A DNA stretch of 64,000 nt from Negativicoccus succinicivorans (GTDB taxonomy: Bacteria > Bacillota > Negativicutes > Veillonellales > Negativicoccaceae): the NCBI RefSeq assembly GCF_018372215.1, contig NZ_JAHAJN010000002.1, forward strand, positions 1 through 64,000. Direction: 5' to 3'. The position numbers were made by a program, and so were the translations under genes. The notes under the pieces are model-generated. The model was not told the DNA's origin. It saw only the letters and a list, made by a program, of their open reading frames with translations, and searched no databases. Positions 8,764-16,105 of this stretch are shown one piece after another; position 1 is the first letter of the stretch; every line of letters starts with the position of its first letter.

Positions 8764-9359
8764 TTTTCTTCCTTCGCATCCGCATTGAGCGCGTCCAAGG
8801 TCAGCATGAAGCTCGGCGCAAAGATCGCGAGAAAATCATGCACTTCCGGTACGGGTGACTCTTCCAATTTTTTACGAATCGTCGCGTACGCTTCATCAAA
8901 CTCCGGATTGCCCGCGGTACGTTCCTCGACGCATTTCAAATAAGCGCTGAGCGTATCCGCCGCCTTCGCCAATTCCCACAGGGGATCTTCTTCCGGCGTC
9001 AAAATATACGCCCGATACGCGTCGCGCAGGTCAGCGGGCAACGTGGCGAACAATTTTTCCACGGCCGCCTGCTCGATCGTGCCGTACATCGCACGAATAT
9101 CTTCATTAAAATATTTGACCGGCGTCGGCATATCGCCGGTGAACACTTCGCTGACATCATGGTACATACCGAGAACGGCCGCCCGTTCCGGATCGACATG
9201 ACCGCCGTAACGGACATTGCGAAGTACCGCCAGCATATGCGCGATCATCGCCGTCTGCAAACTGTGTTCCTGAATATTTTCCAGCATCGTGTTTTTCATC
9301 AGGCCCCAGCGCTTGATGAATTTCATCCGTGCCAAATAGGCAAAAAAGTGACTGTGCAA
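8760..9359 (-). CDS. HD-domain 5'-deoxynucleotidase, YfbR-like
   Basis: YfbR-type enzymes hydrolyse deoxynucleoside 5'-monophosphates. The 199-residue protein begins LARMKFIKRWGLM, where the Arg and Trp match YfbR. It carries EHS for the first metal histidine, YHDVSEVFTGDMPTPVKY for the HD pair and substrate loop, and a later Asp in AKAADTLSAYLKC. This is the complete HD metal site. It sits between sixA (1-base gap) and the pyridoxamine kinase (4-base overlap), in a compact operon of small-molecule phosphatase and kinase genes. Confidence 0.88.
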   Translation of the reverse strand: MHSHFFAYLARMKFIKRWGLMKNTMLENIQEHSLQTAMIAHMLAVLRNVRYGGHVDPERAAVLGMYHDVSEVFTGDMPTPVKYFNEDIRAMYGTIEQAAVEKLFATLPADLRDAYRAYILTPEEDPLWELAKAADTLSAYLKCVEERTAGNPEFDEAYATIRKKLEESPVPEVHDFLAIFAPSFMLTLDALNADAKEEK

Positions 9360-9360
9360 T

Positions 9361-9852
9361 TTATTTCTCCCACAATGACGGCGTCAAATACGCCACCAAC
9401 TTTGATTTTTTGCCGCGGCGCAAATCGATGACCGCGACGCTGCTTTGTTTGAAGGAAAGGCTGACCCCGGTCAGTCCGTACAACCACGCTTCCAAAAACG
9501 GTTGGTGACTGACGAAGAAGACATGCTCGGGACCGCCGGAGGCCGTCAGATTGATCAGATGATTATCAAGCGACTCCCAATTGTCACGCGCCAACGCATA
9601 CAACGTCCCGCTCGTCACATCGGCAGCCGCGCGACCGTCGCGCAAAGTCCGCGCCAAAATCTCGCCGGTCTGTTGCGTGCGCACCAGCGGACTCAAATAA
9701 ATTCCGACCGCCTGATCCGGCAGCATTTCCTTCAGGTGGCGTCCCATCTTTTCCGTTTCCGCGATGCCGGTATCCGTCAGCGGACGATGAAAATTGTCCA
9801 ACGTCGCCCGTTCTTTGACGGCATGACCATGGCGCATCAAATACAGCCGCAT
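9361..9852 (-). CDS. sixA: Phosphohistidine phosphatase SixA-like
   Basis: A short (163-residue) histidine-phosphatase-superfamily protein. The catalytic RHG motif is at residues 7-9 (LMRHGHAV). The family region HRPLTDTGIAETEKMGRHL follows, then SPLVRTQQTGEIL and the second catalytic histidine in VSHQPFLEAWLYGL. SixA removes phosphate from histidine of phosphotransfer proteins such as ArcB or PTS components. Its target here is unknown, and a small-molecule phosphatase is possible. It is separated from the ArsR gene upstream by 2 bases. Confidence 0.85.
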   Translation of the reverse strand: MRLYLMRHGHAVKERATLDNFHRPLTDTGIAETEKMGRHLKEMLPDQAVGIYLSPLVRTQQTGEILARTLRDGRAAADVTSGTLYALARDNWESLDNHLINLTASGGPEHVFFVSHQPFLEAWLYGLTGVSLSFKQSSVAVIDLRRGKKSKLVAYLTPSLWEK

Positions 9853-9854
9853 GG

Positions 9855-10223
9855 CTACTCCTCTCCCCGATGCGCGGCATGGTTGAGGCCCTGCTCAAGC
9901 AAGTGCACCACGTGCGCGTCATCCAAAAAATAGCAGGCATTTTTACCGATTTTACGGAAATCCACCAAGTGCGCCTGGCGAAGAATGCGCAGCTGGTGAC
10001 TGACCGCGGACGCTTCCATATCAATTGCTTCCGCCAGCTCGTTCACGCAACATTCGCCTTGCCAAAGCACACGCAAAATTTTCAGCCGTGTCGGCTCGCC
10101 GAGCACTTTAAAAATATCCGCCAACCGTAGTAACAGCCGGCGTTTTTCTTCCGTATCCAACGTGCCCGCCAACCAAGCCGCGGCTTCATGCGACAATGCG
10201 TCCGTACTTGTATTCACTTTCAC
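9855..10223 (-). CDS. ArsR/SmtB-family metalloregulator, CzrA-type zinc site
   Basis: The 122-residue protein has the winged-helix ArsR core: LGEPTRLKILRVL, NELAEAIDM, and the recognition helix ASAVSHQLRILRQAHLV. The last helix carries D102-x-H104 and, eleven residues on, H115-x-x-H118. That is the exact spacing of the alpha5 zinc/cobalt site of CzrA (Asp, His, His, His). A Cys pair (GECCVNEL, residues 58-59) sits where other members have the alpha3 metal site. A metal-responsive repressor is therefore likely. No metal efflux gene is adjacent. The downstream genes are sixA, the nucleotidase and the kinase, and the stop of the upstream gene overlaps its start. Confidence 0.9.
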   Translation of the reverse strand: MKVNTSTDALSHEAAAWLAGTLDTEEKRRLLLRLADIFKVLGEPTRLKILRVLWQGECCVNELAEAIDMEASAVSHQLRILRQAHLVDFRKIGKNACYFLDDAHVVHLLEQGLNHAAHRGEE

Positions 10224-10969
10224 GCTTTCTTTGCTCCTTCTGTTGTAGGGATAATTTCAACGGTCGCCGGTGCCGCGCTTGTCTGATACCAACCGGAAAG
10301 CGGATGTCCGTCCACATACACTTCCGTAATCACTCCGTGACCGTCTGCCAATTTAAATTCCGCGATGATTTGATGCCGCGGCACGGAAATCGGTTCACCG
10401 GCGGCTTTATGTCGGGCGATTTCTGCGCGCATATCCGCCGCTTCCGGTGATGCTTCCGCGCGCGCCAGCTCCGCTTCTTTTTGCTCCACCTGTTCCGGTG
10501 TCAACGGATCAAACGCCATGAATTCATCCCATGGCAAATCCTGTAATTGGTAACCCGGTAAATAGAAACGCATGAACGGGATGGGGAAGGATACCACGCC
10601 ATCGTCGACGCCCCAAGCGATCGTTTTGATGTAGTCGCCTTGCGCCGGTTTTTTCAGATCCGCGCCTTTCACCATCAGCATGCCGTTTTTATCATGCGCC
10701 ACGGCGACGTAAATCGTTTCCTGATTCTCCGGTAAATTTTCACCGAGCCATTTGGCTTTGCTCAACGGCTCCGCCACAAAGGGATCGATATTTTCCTGTA
10801 GACGGATATCGACATAATCAACACGCGTACCGGCGATAATCGCGGGCGATTGGTACGTGATCCCGTTGTTCAATACTTCTTCAAATTGACTGCGCTCGCT
10901 GAAGATGACCCCCAACTGCACCAGCGCGAGGACGAGAAACGCGAGCAGGTATTTCCATTTGGTCGCCAT
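10220..10969 (-). CDS. GDYXXLXY-domain membrane-anchored protein
   Basis: This 249-residue protein has one N-terminal membrane helix (KYLLAFLVLALVQLGVIFSER) and an extracytoplasmic domain. Features of the GDYXXLXY family are visible: AGTRVDYVDIRLQ, a KKPAQGDYIKT stretch and PFMRFYLPGYQLQD. The function is unknown. Members usually sit directly after a DUF2157 membrane protein, as here (0-base gap), so the two probably form one complex or pathway. A coiled Glu/Ala-rich segment spans about residues 175-205. Its end overlaps the start of the metalloregulator gene. Confidence 0.7.
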   Translation of the reverse strand: MATKWKYLLAFLVLALVQLGVIFSERSQFEEVLNNGITYQSPAIIAGTRVDYVDIRLQENIDPFVAEPLSKAKWLGENLPENQETIYVAVAHDKNGMLMVKGADLKKPAQGDYIKTIAWGVDDGVVSFPIPFMRFYLPGYQLQDLPWDEFMAFDPLTPEQVEQKEAELARAEASPEAADMRAEIARHKAAGEPISVPRHQIIAEFKLADGHGVITEVYVDGHPLSGWYQTSAAPATVEIIPTTEGAKKA

Positions 10970-12505
10970 TTATTTATCCTCCTCTTGCTTGTCGCTGTGC
11001 CAGGTCGGTCGCGGCGGTAATGACGGCATTTGAGGCGGGCGACGCGGCGGTAACTCCGCGCGCGAAGTCCGCTCTTTCGTTGCCGTCTGCTCGTCAGCTG
11101 CCGGCGGCGTCATCGAGCCGCGCATGCGTGGCGGCCGTGCCGATGCTGCCGAATGGTCCTGCGCGGGCGCGCTGCGTCGAGCCGCTTCCTGCCGACGAGC
11201 GCGCCGCACGCGTTGGTTCGTATGTTCCCGCTGCTTGCGTTGCCATGTGGCCATCGCCAAATGCCCCGCCAAAATTAACACGCCCATCACGACGAATGCC
11301 GTACCCCGCTGCAGCAAGGTGAACGACTCATCGCCGATCCGCACCACAATAAAGAGCGCGAGTAAAAACAGCGCGCCGTCCGTACGCCAAAGAGAACTGC
11401 GACGCAAGCCGTTGATCAGTAACGCGGCAACGCCACCCAAATAGTAAATCATAAAGACAATGGCCAAAAACGTGTAGCCGTAACCGAGTGCCGCAATAAA
11501 AGTCGCCAGCGTCACGCACAACGGCACGGCCGCAACCGTGACCAGCGTATACTCACGACGCAACATCAGGCGCCAGCAAAGCACGCCGGTGGCAAACAAC
11601 AGCAATACCAACACAACGATGGGCAACACCTGCGGTGTCGCGCGGGATATGTACACCCACAGCGAGCGTTGCGTGGCCAGCAGCACGCATACCGCCAGCG
11701 CGCCGCCACCCAATACGCGAAACGGCATGCCCCAGCCGGTTTGTTTGCCGACCATCGCCCCGACGAGAAACGTAAACGCGGCAATGATCGTGGCTAGCGC
11801 CAAGCTGACAACCGCGACATCCGCCAACGCCACCAACGCGGCGAAGAAAATCGCCAGCGCATAAATCCAGCTGAAAATCAGCAACGAAAGTTCCCGGAAA
11901 CCGTCGCGATACAAAATGTAAAAATACGGTGCGGCGAGCGCCAGCCAAATCCATACCTGCTGCGCGCCGAGCCACGCGTTCGTGACGCCGAAAGAGCTCA
12001 CAAACACGCCCGTCAAAATCAGATAGATCGACGCCAATGCCGTCGATCGCACAATGTACACCGCGGGCAAGAGCAGCGCAAGCGACCAAATCGCCCACGC
12101 GATCTGATTCCACTCCGATAATTGGTAAATATCTCCCGCAAGCTGCAGCGCTCCGGGAATCGCAATCCCTAAAAACGCTCCGGCCGCCTCGCGCCAAGCG
12201 ATCGCTTTCGGCTCGAGTGCCAACACGACCGCCACCGCCAACTGCGCCGCCACCGCCAGCGCGACTACCCAGTTGAAGCGCACGCTGTGCGCCAGCGCGT
12301 ACCATTGATCCGATAAAATCAACAGCGCGCCGAACGCGACCAAGACCGCCGCGAGCACCAGCCAAATAATCCGGCCCCAGCGCAGACCCGGCGCCGCTAC
12401 TTCACCGTAGCGGGCGCGCAAACGATCGGCCGCCTCTGGTGTCAAAATCCCTTCGCTTACCCATTTGGGAAGCTCTTCATATAGCCAGCGAATACGTTGC
12501 TCCAT
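10970..12505 (-). CDS. DUF2157-domain polytopic membrane protein
   Basis: The ATG at 12505 has a GGGGG site about 7 bases upstream. A TTG at 12517 is an alternative that adds four residues. The ~90-residue N-terminal part (LYEELPKWVSEGILTPEAA, then the first helices) matches DUF2157. It is followed by about ten more hydrophobic helices and a Pro/Arg-rich cytoplasmic tail of about 90 residues. The role is unknown. The pairing with the GDYXXLXY gene is a common arrangement for this family. The long basic tail is rich in Ala, Pro and Arg and looks disordered. Confidence 0.75.
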   Translation of the reverse strand: MEQRIRWLYEELPKWVSEGILTPEAADRLRARYGEVAAPGLRWGRIIWLVLAAVLVAFGALLILSDQWYALAHSVRFNWVVALAVAAQLAVAVVLALEPKAIAWREAAGAFLGIAIPGALQLAGDIYQLSEWNQIAWAIWSLALLLPAVYIVRSTALASIYLILTGVFVSSFGVTNAWLGAQQVWIWLALAAPYFYILYRDGFRELSLLIFSWIYALAIFFAALVALADVAVVSLALATIIAAFTFLVGAMVGKQTGWGMPFRVLGGGALAVCVLLATQRSLWVYISRATPQVLPIVVLVLLLFATGVLCWRLMLRREYTLVTVAAVPLCVTLATFIAALGYGYTFLAIVFMIYYLGGVAALLINGLRRSSLWRTDGALFLLALFIVVRIGDESFTLLQRGTAFVVMGVLILAGHLAMATWQRKQREHTNQRVRRARRQEAARRSAPAQDHSAASARPPRMRGSMTPPAADEQTATKERTSRAELPPRRPPQMPSLPPRPTWHSDKQEEDK

Positions 12506-12531
12506 AGGATCCCCCAAGTATTCTTTCTACT

Positions 12532-12563
12532 AAAAAAGCGGACGGTTGCCCGTCCGCTTTTTT
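12532..12563. terminator. Terminator after the first usp gene
   Basis: AGCGGACGG and CCGTCCGCT pair around TTGC, with A and T runs on both sides, directly at the stop of the universal stress protein gene. Confidence 0.92.
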
Positions 12564-13008
12564 ATTTTACAATCAAAACCGGGCATTTCGCGTGGCTGAC
12601 GATGTAACTCGAAACCGAGCCCATGAAAATGCCTTTCAGCGGCCCTAAGCCGCGGCTCCCCATGACGATCAAGTCCACGTTGTATTTTTCGGCGATCGCG
12701 GACAAAGTCGGTCCGGGAGAACCTACTTCAAAAATGGTCTTGACCGGAATATCCGCCGGCACCATACGAACCAATTTTTCCAGAATCTCTTTCCCTTTTT
12801 CTTCCAGATCCTCAGCCATCTGTTCACTGACATACCCGGAGCCGCTGGGAATTTGATCAAATCCTGAAATCACCGATACCACATTCGCCACATGGCAAAT
12901 CAAGAGTGTGCCGCCGGACAATTTTACTAGCTCGATGGCATGCTGTAACGCGCGCACGCCGTTTTCCGAGCCGTCGGCCGGCAACAACACTTCATTAAAA
13001 TGGATCAT
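12562..13008 (-). CDS. Universal stress protein (UspA family), copy 1
   Basis: The ATG at 13008 follows AAGGGG with 8-base spacing and is preferred over an upstream GTG at 13026. The 148-residue protein has the UspA fold signature: N-terminal strand EVLLPADGSENGVRALQHA and the ATP-binding loop GSRGLGPLKGIFMGSVSSYIVSHAKCPVLIVK. The G-x2-G-x9-G-S/T pattern predicts ATP binding. It is the last of three tandem usp genes. It is preceded by its own extended -10 (TGTTATAAT at 13054-13059), so it may be expressed apart from the other two. The physiological signal is unknown. Confidence 0.9.
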   Translation of the reverse strand: MIHFNEVLLPADGSENGVRALQHAIELVKLSGGTLLICHVANVVSVISGFDQIPSGSGYVSEQMAEDLEEKGKEILEKLVRMVPADIPVKTIFEVGSPGPTLSAIAEKYNVDLIVMGSRGLGPLKGIFMGSVSSYIVSHAKCPVLIVK

Positions 13009-13053
13009 AGTCCGCACCCCTTCCACCGCTTTATGAGTTGATTAGTTTTCCTC

Positions 13054-13059
13054 ATTATA
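13054..13059 (-). promoter_or_regulatory. Extended -10 before usp copy 1
   Basis: On the minus strand, TGTTATAAT lies 45 bases before the ATG at 13008, in the 74-base gap between usp copies 2 and 1. No clear -35 was seen. Confidence 0.5.
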
Positions 13060-13082
13060 ACACAGCTCACGGTGGCCGGCGT

Positions 13083-13580
13083 TTATTTTACTACTAAAAC
13101 AGGACGCGTGGCATGCTGCAATACATATTGCGATGCCGACCCCAAAACCAAACCTTTGACGGATCCCAAACCGCGACTGCCGATCACGATCAAATCCGCA
13201 TTCAATTCCTCGGCCACCGTTAGAATCGTTTCCCGTACATCGCCGACGGCGAAAAACATTCGCAGCGGAATATCTTCTGGGAGCGTTGCCGCTTCGCGAC
13301 GCAAACCTTCACGAACCTGCTCCATTTGATGCTCCGGCAAACCCGGTGCGGCGTGTTCTTCCGCATCCGGCGTGCGGCCTACTTCCACCACGCCGGAATA
13401 CAACCGCTCTCCGGCGTCCCGTCCGATCAGATTACCCGCGTACAACCGGTCTTCCAGCACGGTCAACAACTGTAACTCCGCGCCGAATTTCTCCGCCAGC
13501 AACGCGGCTTCATGGAGTGCCCGACGGGCGTTCTCAGAACCGTCCGTTGGCACAAGAATACGTTGCCAAGAACTTTTTAT
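13083..13580 (-). CDS. Universal stress protein (UspA family), copy 2, probable non-ATG start
   Basis: The product has the full UspA core: ILVPTDGSENARRALHEAALLAEKFGA and the ATP loop GSRGLGSVKGLVLGSASQYVLQHATRPVLVVK. The only ordinary start codon in the region is a GTG at 13553, which would remove the first beta strand (R-I-L-V). Upstream in the same frame, an ATA at 13580 lies 6 bases after a GGAGGG site. It gives the family's normal beginning, x-K-S-S-W-Q-R-I-L-V-P. A CTG two codons earlier sits only one base from that site. ATA is therefore proposed as the start, or an ATG has mutated or been misread. There is a large insertion between the two halves, about residues 55-100. It follows copy 3 by 13 bases. 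Confidence 0.82.
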   Translation of the reverse strand: MKSSWQRILVPTDGSENARRALHEAALLAEKFGAELQLLTVLEDRLYAGNLIGRDAGERLYSGVVEVGRTPDAEEHAAPGLPEHQMEQVREGLRREAATLPEDIPLRMFFAVGDVRETILTVAEELNADLIVIGSRGLGSVKGLVLGSASQYVLQHATRPVLVVK

Positions 13581-13593
13581 TGTCAGCCCTCCG

Positions 13594-14079
13594 TCACTGT
13601 TTGATAACTAATACCGGCACTTCCGCGTGTTTCACCACGTAGGAAGAGACCGAACCGACCAACATGCTCGCCAGTGTTCCCATGCCGCGACGGCCCATAA
13701 CGATCAGATCCGCCTTATATGTGTCCGCCATTTTGAGAAGATCTTCCCGCGGTGAACCGACCGTATACGCGATTTCATAATCGATTCCCGCCGGTACATG
13801 ATCTTTCGCCGCCGCCAAAATCCGACGTCCGAATTCCCGCTGATAATCCGTTGTTTCTTTCAATTTGACTTCCGTATCCGGCTTGTAGTCGACACGCTCA
13901 TCCGCTTCCTTGCGATTGCGCGGCGGTTCAAACCAAGCCGTTGTGAAGTGCTGGATATCCATAATATGAGTAAGAATCAACCGGCTACCGAATTTTTCCG
14001 CCAAGGCCACTGCGGCCTCCAATGCAAACCGGGCGTGCTCCGAACCGTCCAGTGCCACCAGAATCGTCTGACATCTCAT
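13594..14079 (-). CDS. Universal stress protein (UspA family), copy 3
   Basis: The ATG at 14079 follows a GGAGGG site, and the N-terminus MRCQTILVALDGSEHARFAL is the normal UspA start; an upstream ATG at 14169 is rejected. The 161-residue protein ends with the ATP-binding loop GRRGMGTLASMLVGSVSSYVVKHAEVPVLVIK. It carries an insertion with a Pro/Arg-rich segment (about residues 45-60). It is first in a run of three divergent usp paralogues and lies behind a strong promoter with a dyad in its spacer. Confidence 0.9.
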   Translation of the reverse strand: MRCQTILVALDGSEHARFALEAAVALAEKFGSRLILTHIMDIQHFTTAWFEPPRNRKEADERVDYKPDTEVKLKETTDYQREFGRRILAAAKDHVPAGIDYEIAYTVGSPREDLLKMADTYKADLIVMGRRGMGTLASMLVGSVSSYVVKHAEVPVLVIKQ

Positions 14080-14121
14080 TGCTATCCCTCCTTCATATAA
14101 ATTAATAACCTTTCTCCTTTC

Positions 14122-14150
14122 ATCATATAGCGGTCCGAGTGGACCGTCAA
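14122..14150 (-). promoter_or_regulatory. Promoter of the usp cluster with a dyad operator
   Basis: On the minus strand: TTGACG (14150-14145), a 17-base spacer and TATGAT (14127-14122). A perfect inverted repeat, CGGTCC-GAGT-GGACCG (14131-14146), fills the spacer and could be a repressor site. Confidence 0.75.
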
Positions 14151-14309
14151 GCCGATCAAGCGCGGGCATACATCGGCGCTTTGTGCAAAAATATCGTTTT
14201 TATTTTATCCGTATGTAAATTTTTTCTTTACTTTGACACAAACCCGTTCGGAAATTGACAATATCTCTTTATGCTTATGGCAAGAAACTAAAGGAGGAAG
14301 ATCAGGAAC

Positions 14310-15653
14310 ATGATGAAACGCACTTTTTTATGGAGCGCGGTTGCGCTTAGTCTGCTCGCCGGCAGCGTTGCATTCGCCGCGCCGACACCCGCCATTGATC
14401 GTTATACCGTAGAACTGCCCGCTCACGAATATCTCACCGTGCCGGGTCAAACGAAACATGCCATCCCCCTCGGCTATGGTTCGGCATTGACCTACAAAGA
14501 AACGACTCGTGACGGCGCCATTGAATTCTACGGTGTCACGGATCGCGGCCCGAACTTGGACAGCGTCCAATATCGTGACGGCGATCAAAAGCGCAGCAGT
14601 AAAATTTTCCCCGTCCCCGATTACGCGCCGCGTATCGGTATCATTCGTGTCAAAGACGGGAAAGCGACGGTCGTTTCATCGTTTTCTTTGAAGAATAAAC
14701 TAGGCCAAGATATCAGCGGTCGTCCGATACCGCAAGGCGCTCTTGGTAATACCGGCGAAATCGGCTTGGATCTTCAGTTCCGGCCGCTCGCCTATGACAA
14801 AAACGGTTTGGATCCGGAAGGACTTGCCGTCGATGCGCAAGGTCACTTCTGGCTGACCGATGAATACGGCCCGTTCCTCGTCGAATACGACAGACAAGGC
14901 CGCGAACTTCGCCGCCTTGCTCCGGGTCAAGGTTTACCGAAAATTTTACAGGAACGTCAACCCAACCGCGGCGCGGAAGGTTTGGCGATCACGCCCGCCG
15001 GTAAATTGATGGTGATGATGCAGAGCACGCTCAACGTCGGCGGCAAAACGAAAAACATCGCCAACTTTACCCGTCTCGTTCTTGTCGATCCGAAATCGGG
15101 CGACGTCAAAACATACGCTTACCCGATCACGCCCGGCTCTTATAAAAAGAACTCCGCGATGAAACTCGGCGACATCGCCGCCATCAATGATCACCAATTC
15201 CTGGTCATCGAGCAGGGCAAAGACGCGCAGGGAACGATGCAAAACCGCATCTACAAAATCGACATCGCGAAAGCGACCGATATTACCGATATGACTTCCG
15301 GTCAGGAAGCGTTGGAAGCGGATAAAGACGCGCTCGGCAAACTTTTCCAACCGGCGCAAAAAGAGCTTTTCCTTGACCTCCGTCAGCATGGCTGGACGGT
15401 GGAAAAAGCGGAAGGTATCGTGCTTTTACCGGATAAAAAGACGCTCGCGATTGCGAACGACAATGACTTCGGCATCGCCCTCAAAATCGAAGGCGCAACC
15501 GCCGGTCAAGATGATATTACGGAATATACTTACGATGCCGAACAACGAATTCTTCGCGGCGCCGACGGCACGCCGACCCGTATTCGGGCGACGATGACCG
15601 AAGGCCCTGACCCCTCGGTGTTGTGGCTGATCCACCTGCCGCAACCGCTTTGA
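14310..15653 (+). CDS. Secreted esterase-like phytase-domain protein
   Basis: The 447-residue protein starts after an AAAGGAGG site; ATG at 14310 or 14313 is possible. It has a signal peptide cleaved near AFA-A (residue ~24). The body resembles the esterase-like phytase family (beta-propeller type). The visible motifs are GYGSALTYKETTRDGAIEFYG, TDRGPN, LDPEGLAVDAQGHFWLTDEYGPFL and RGAEGLAITPAGKLMV. The acidic loops (DPEG, DEYGP) fit the calcium-binding surface of this fold. Location is periplasmic or extracellular. Actual phosphatase activity is not assured by sequence. It is a single-gene unit. The 230 bases upstream contain the divergent usp promoter and two TTGACA-like boxes (14233, 14255) without a clear -10. 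Confidence 0.8.
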   Translation: MMKRTFLWSAVALSLLAGSVAFAAPTPAIDRYTVELPAHEYLTVPGQTKHAIPLGYGSALTYKETTRDGAIEFYGVTDRGPNLDSVQYRDGDQKRSSKIFPVPDYAPRIGIIRVKDGKATVVSSFSLKNKLGQDISGRPIPQGALGNTGEIGLDLQFRPLAYDKNGLDPEGLAVDAQGHFWLTDEYGPFLVEYDRQGRELRRLAPGQGLPKILQERQPNRGAEGLAITPAGKLMVMMQSTLNVGGKTKNIANFTRLVLVDPKSGDVKTYAYPITPGSYKKNSAMKLGDIAAINDHQFLVIEQGKDAQGTMQNRIYKIDIAKATDITDMTSGQEALEADKDALGKLFQPAQKELFLDLRQHGWTVEKAEGIVLLPDKKTLAIANDNDFGIALKIEGATAGQDDITEYTYDAEQRILRGADGTPTRIRATMTEGPDPSVLWLIHLPQPL

Positions 15654-15676
15654 TATCCAGGCGCCCCCTTGAAAGC

Positions 15677-15708
15677 CCGGCCGCGCGGAATCAACACCGC
15701 GCGGCCGG
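15677..15708. repeat. Perfect 12-bp inverted repeat
   Basis: CCGGCCGCGCGG and its exact complement are separated by 8 bases, 24 bases after the phytase-like gene. There is no T run, so it is not a classical terminator. It could stabilise the 3' end of the mRNA or terminate weakly. Confidence 0.7.
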
Positions 15709-15831
15709 ATTGCTATGTACGCGCATGTACCTTTTTTCTCCTTTTCTAAAGAAAATACATCGCCATTGCCGTGTTTTCTTTAGGGGAATATTCGTGTGCG
15801 CTCACTCTGCAGTTTCGTGCGGTGACGCTTG

Positions 15832-15860
15832 TTGACATATTGCAGAATTTTCTCTATATT
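15832..15860 (+). promoter_or_regulatory. Strong intergenic promoter of an orphan small RNA
   Basis: TTGACA (15832-15837), exactly 17 bases, then TATATT (15855-15860). No protein gene follows on this strand. Confidence 0.85.
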
Positions 15861-15866
15861 ACGAGT

Positions 15867-15950
15867 ATGAGAAGCTGCTATCGAGGTATCAGTTACGGCG
15901 GAGCGATGCTCCCCGGCTGGTTTAAGCCAGGTAGCGGCTTCTTTTTTCTT
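15867..15950 (+). ncRNA. Candidate small RNA of about 84 nt, unassigned family
   Basis: The predicted transcript starts about 7 bases after the -10 box. Its ends pair: AGAAGCTGCTA near the 5' end with TAGCGGCTTCT at the 3' end, with one G-U pair, and six T residues follow, forming a built-in terminator. Inside are GGAGC-GAT-GCTCC (about 15900-15912) and CTGG-TTTAAG-CCAG (about 15917-15930), so a three-hairpin fold is likely. It matches none of the families I can recall (SRP RNA, 6S, tmRNA or common riboswitches). The next gene is on the other strand, so a cis-acting role is unlikely. The remaining intergenic sequence (15951-16073) shows nothing else. Confidence 0.65.
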
Positions 15951-16073
15951 GCCTGCCATTTTTTCAAACCATATTTTCCCGTAAGTTTTTACCGCCTTGC
16001 ATCGCCATTTTTATGCGCCCGAAAACGCGAGAATGCTCTGCGCACTTTCTTTCCATATTGTTTTTGCGCAATC

Positions 16074-16101
16074 AAAAAGCCCCTTCATATCGGGGCTTTT
16101 T
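16074..16101. terminator. Terminator after the amino-acid ABC operon
   Basis: AAAAAGCCCC and GGGGCTTTTT pair around a short AT-rich loop just past the ATPase gene stop. It can act in both directions. Confidence 0.9.
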
Positions 16102-16105
16102 ATTT

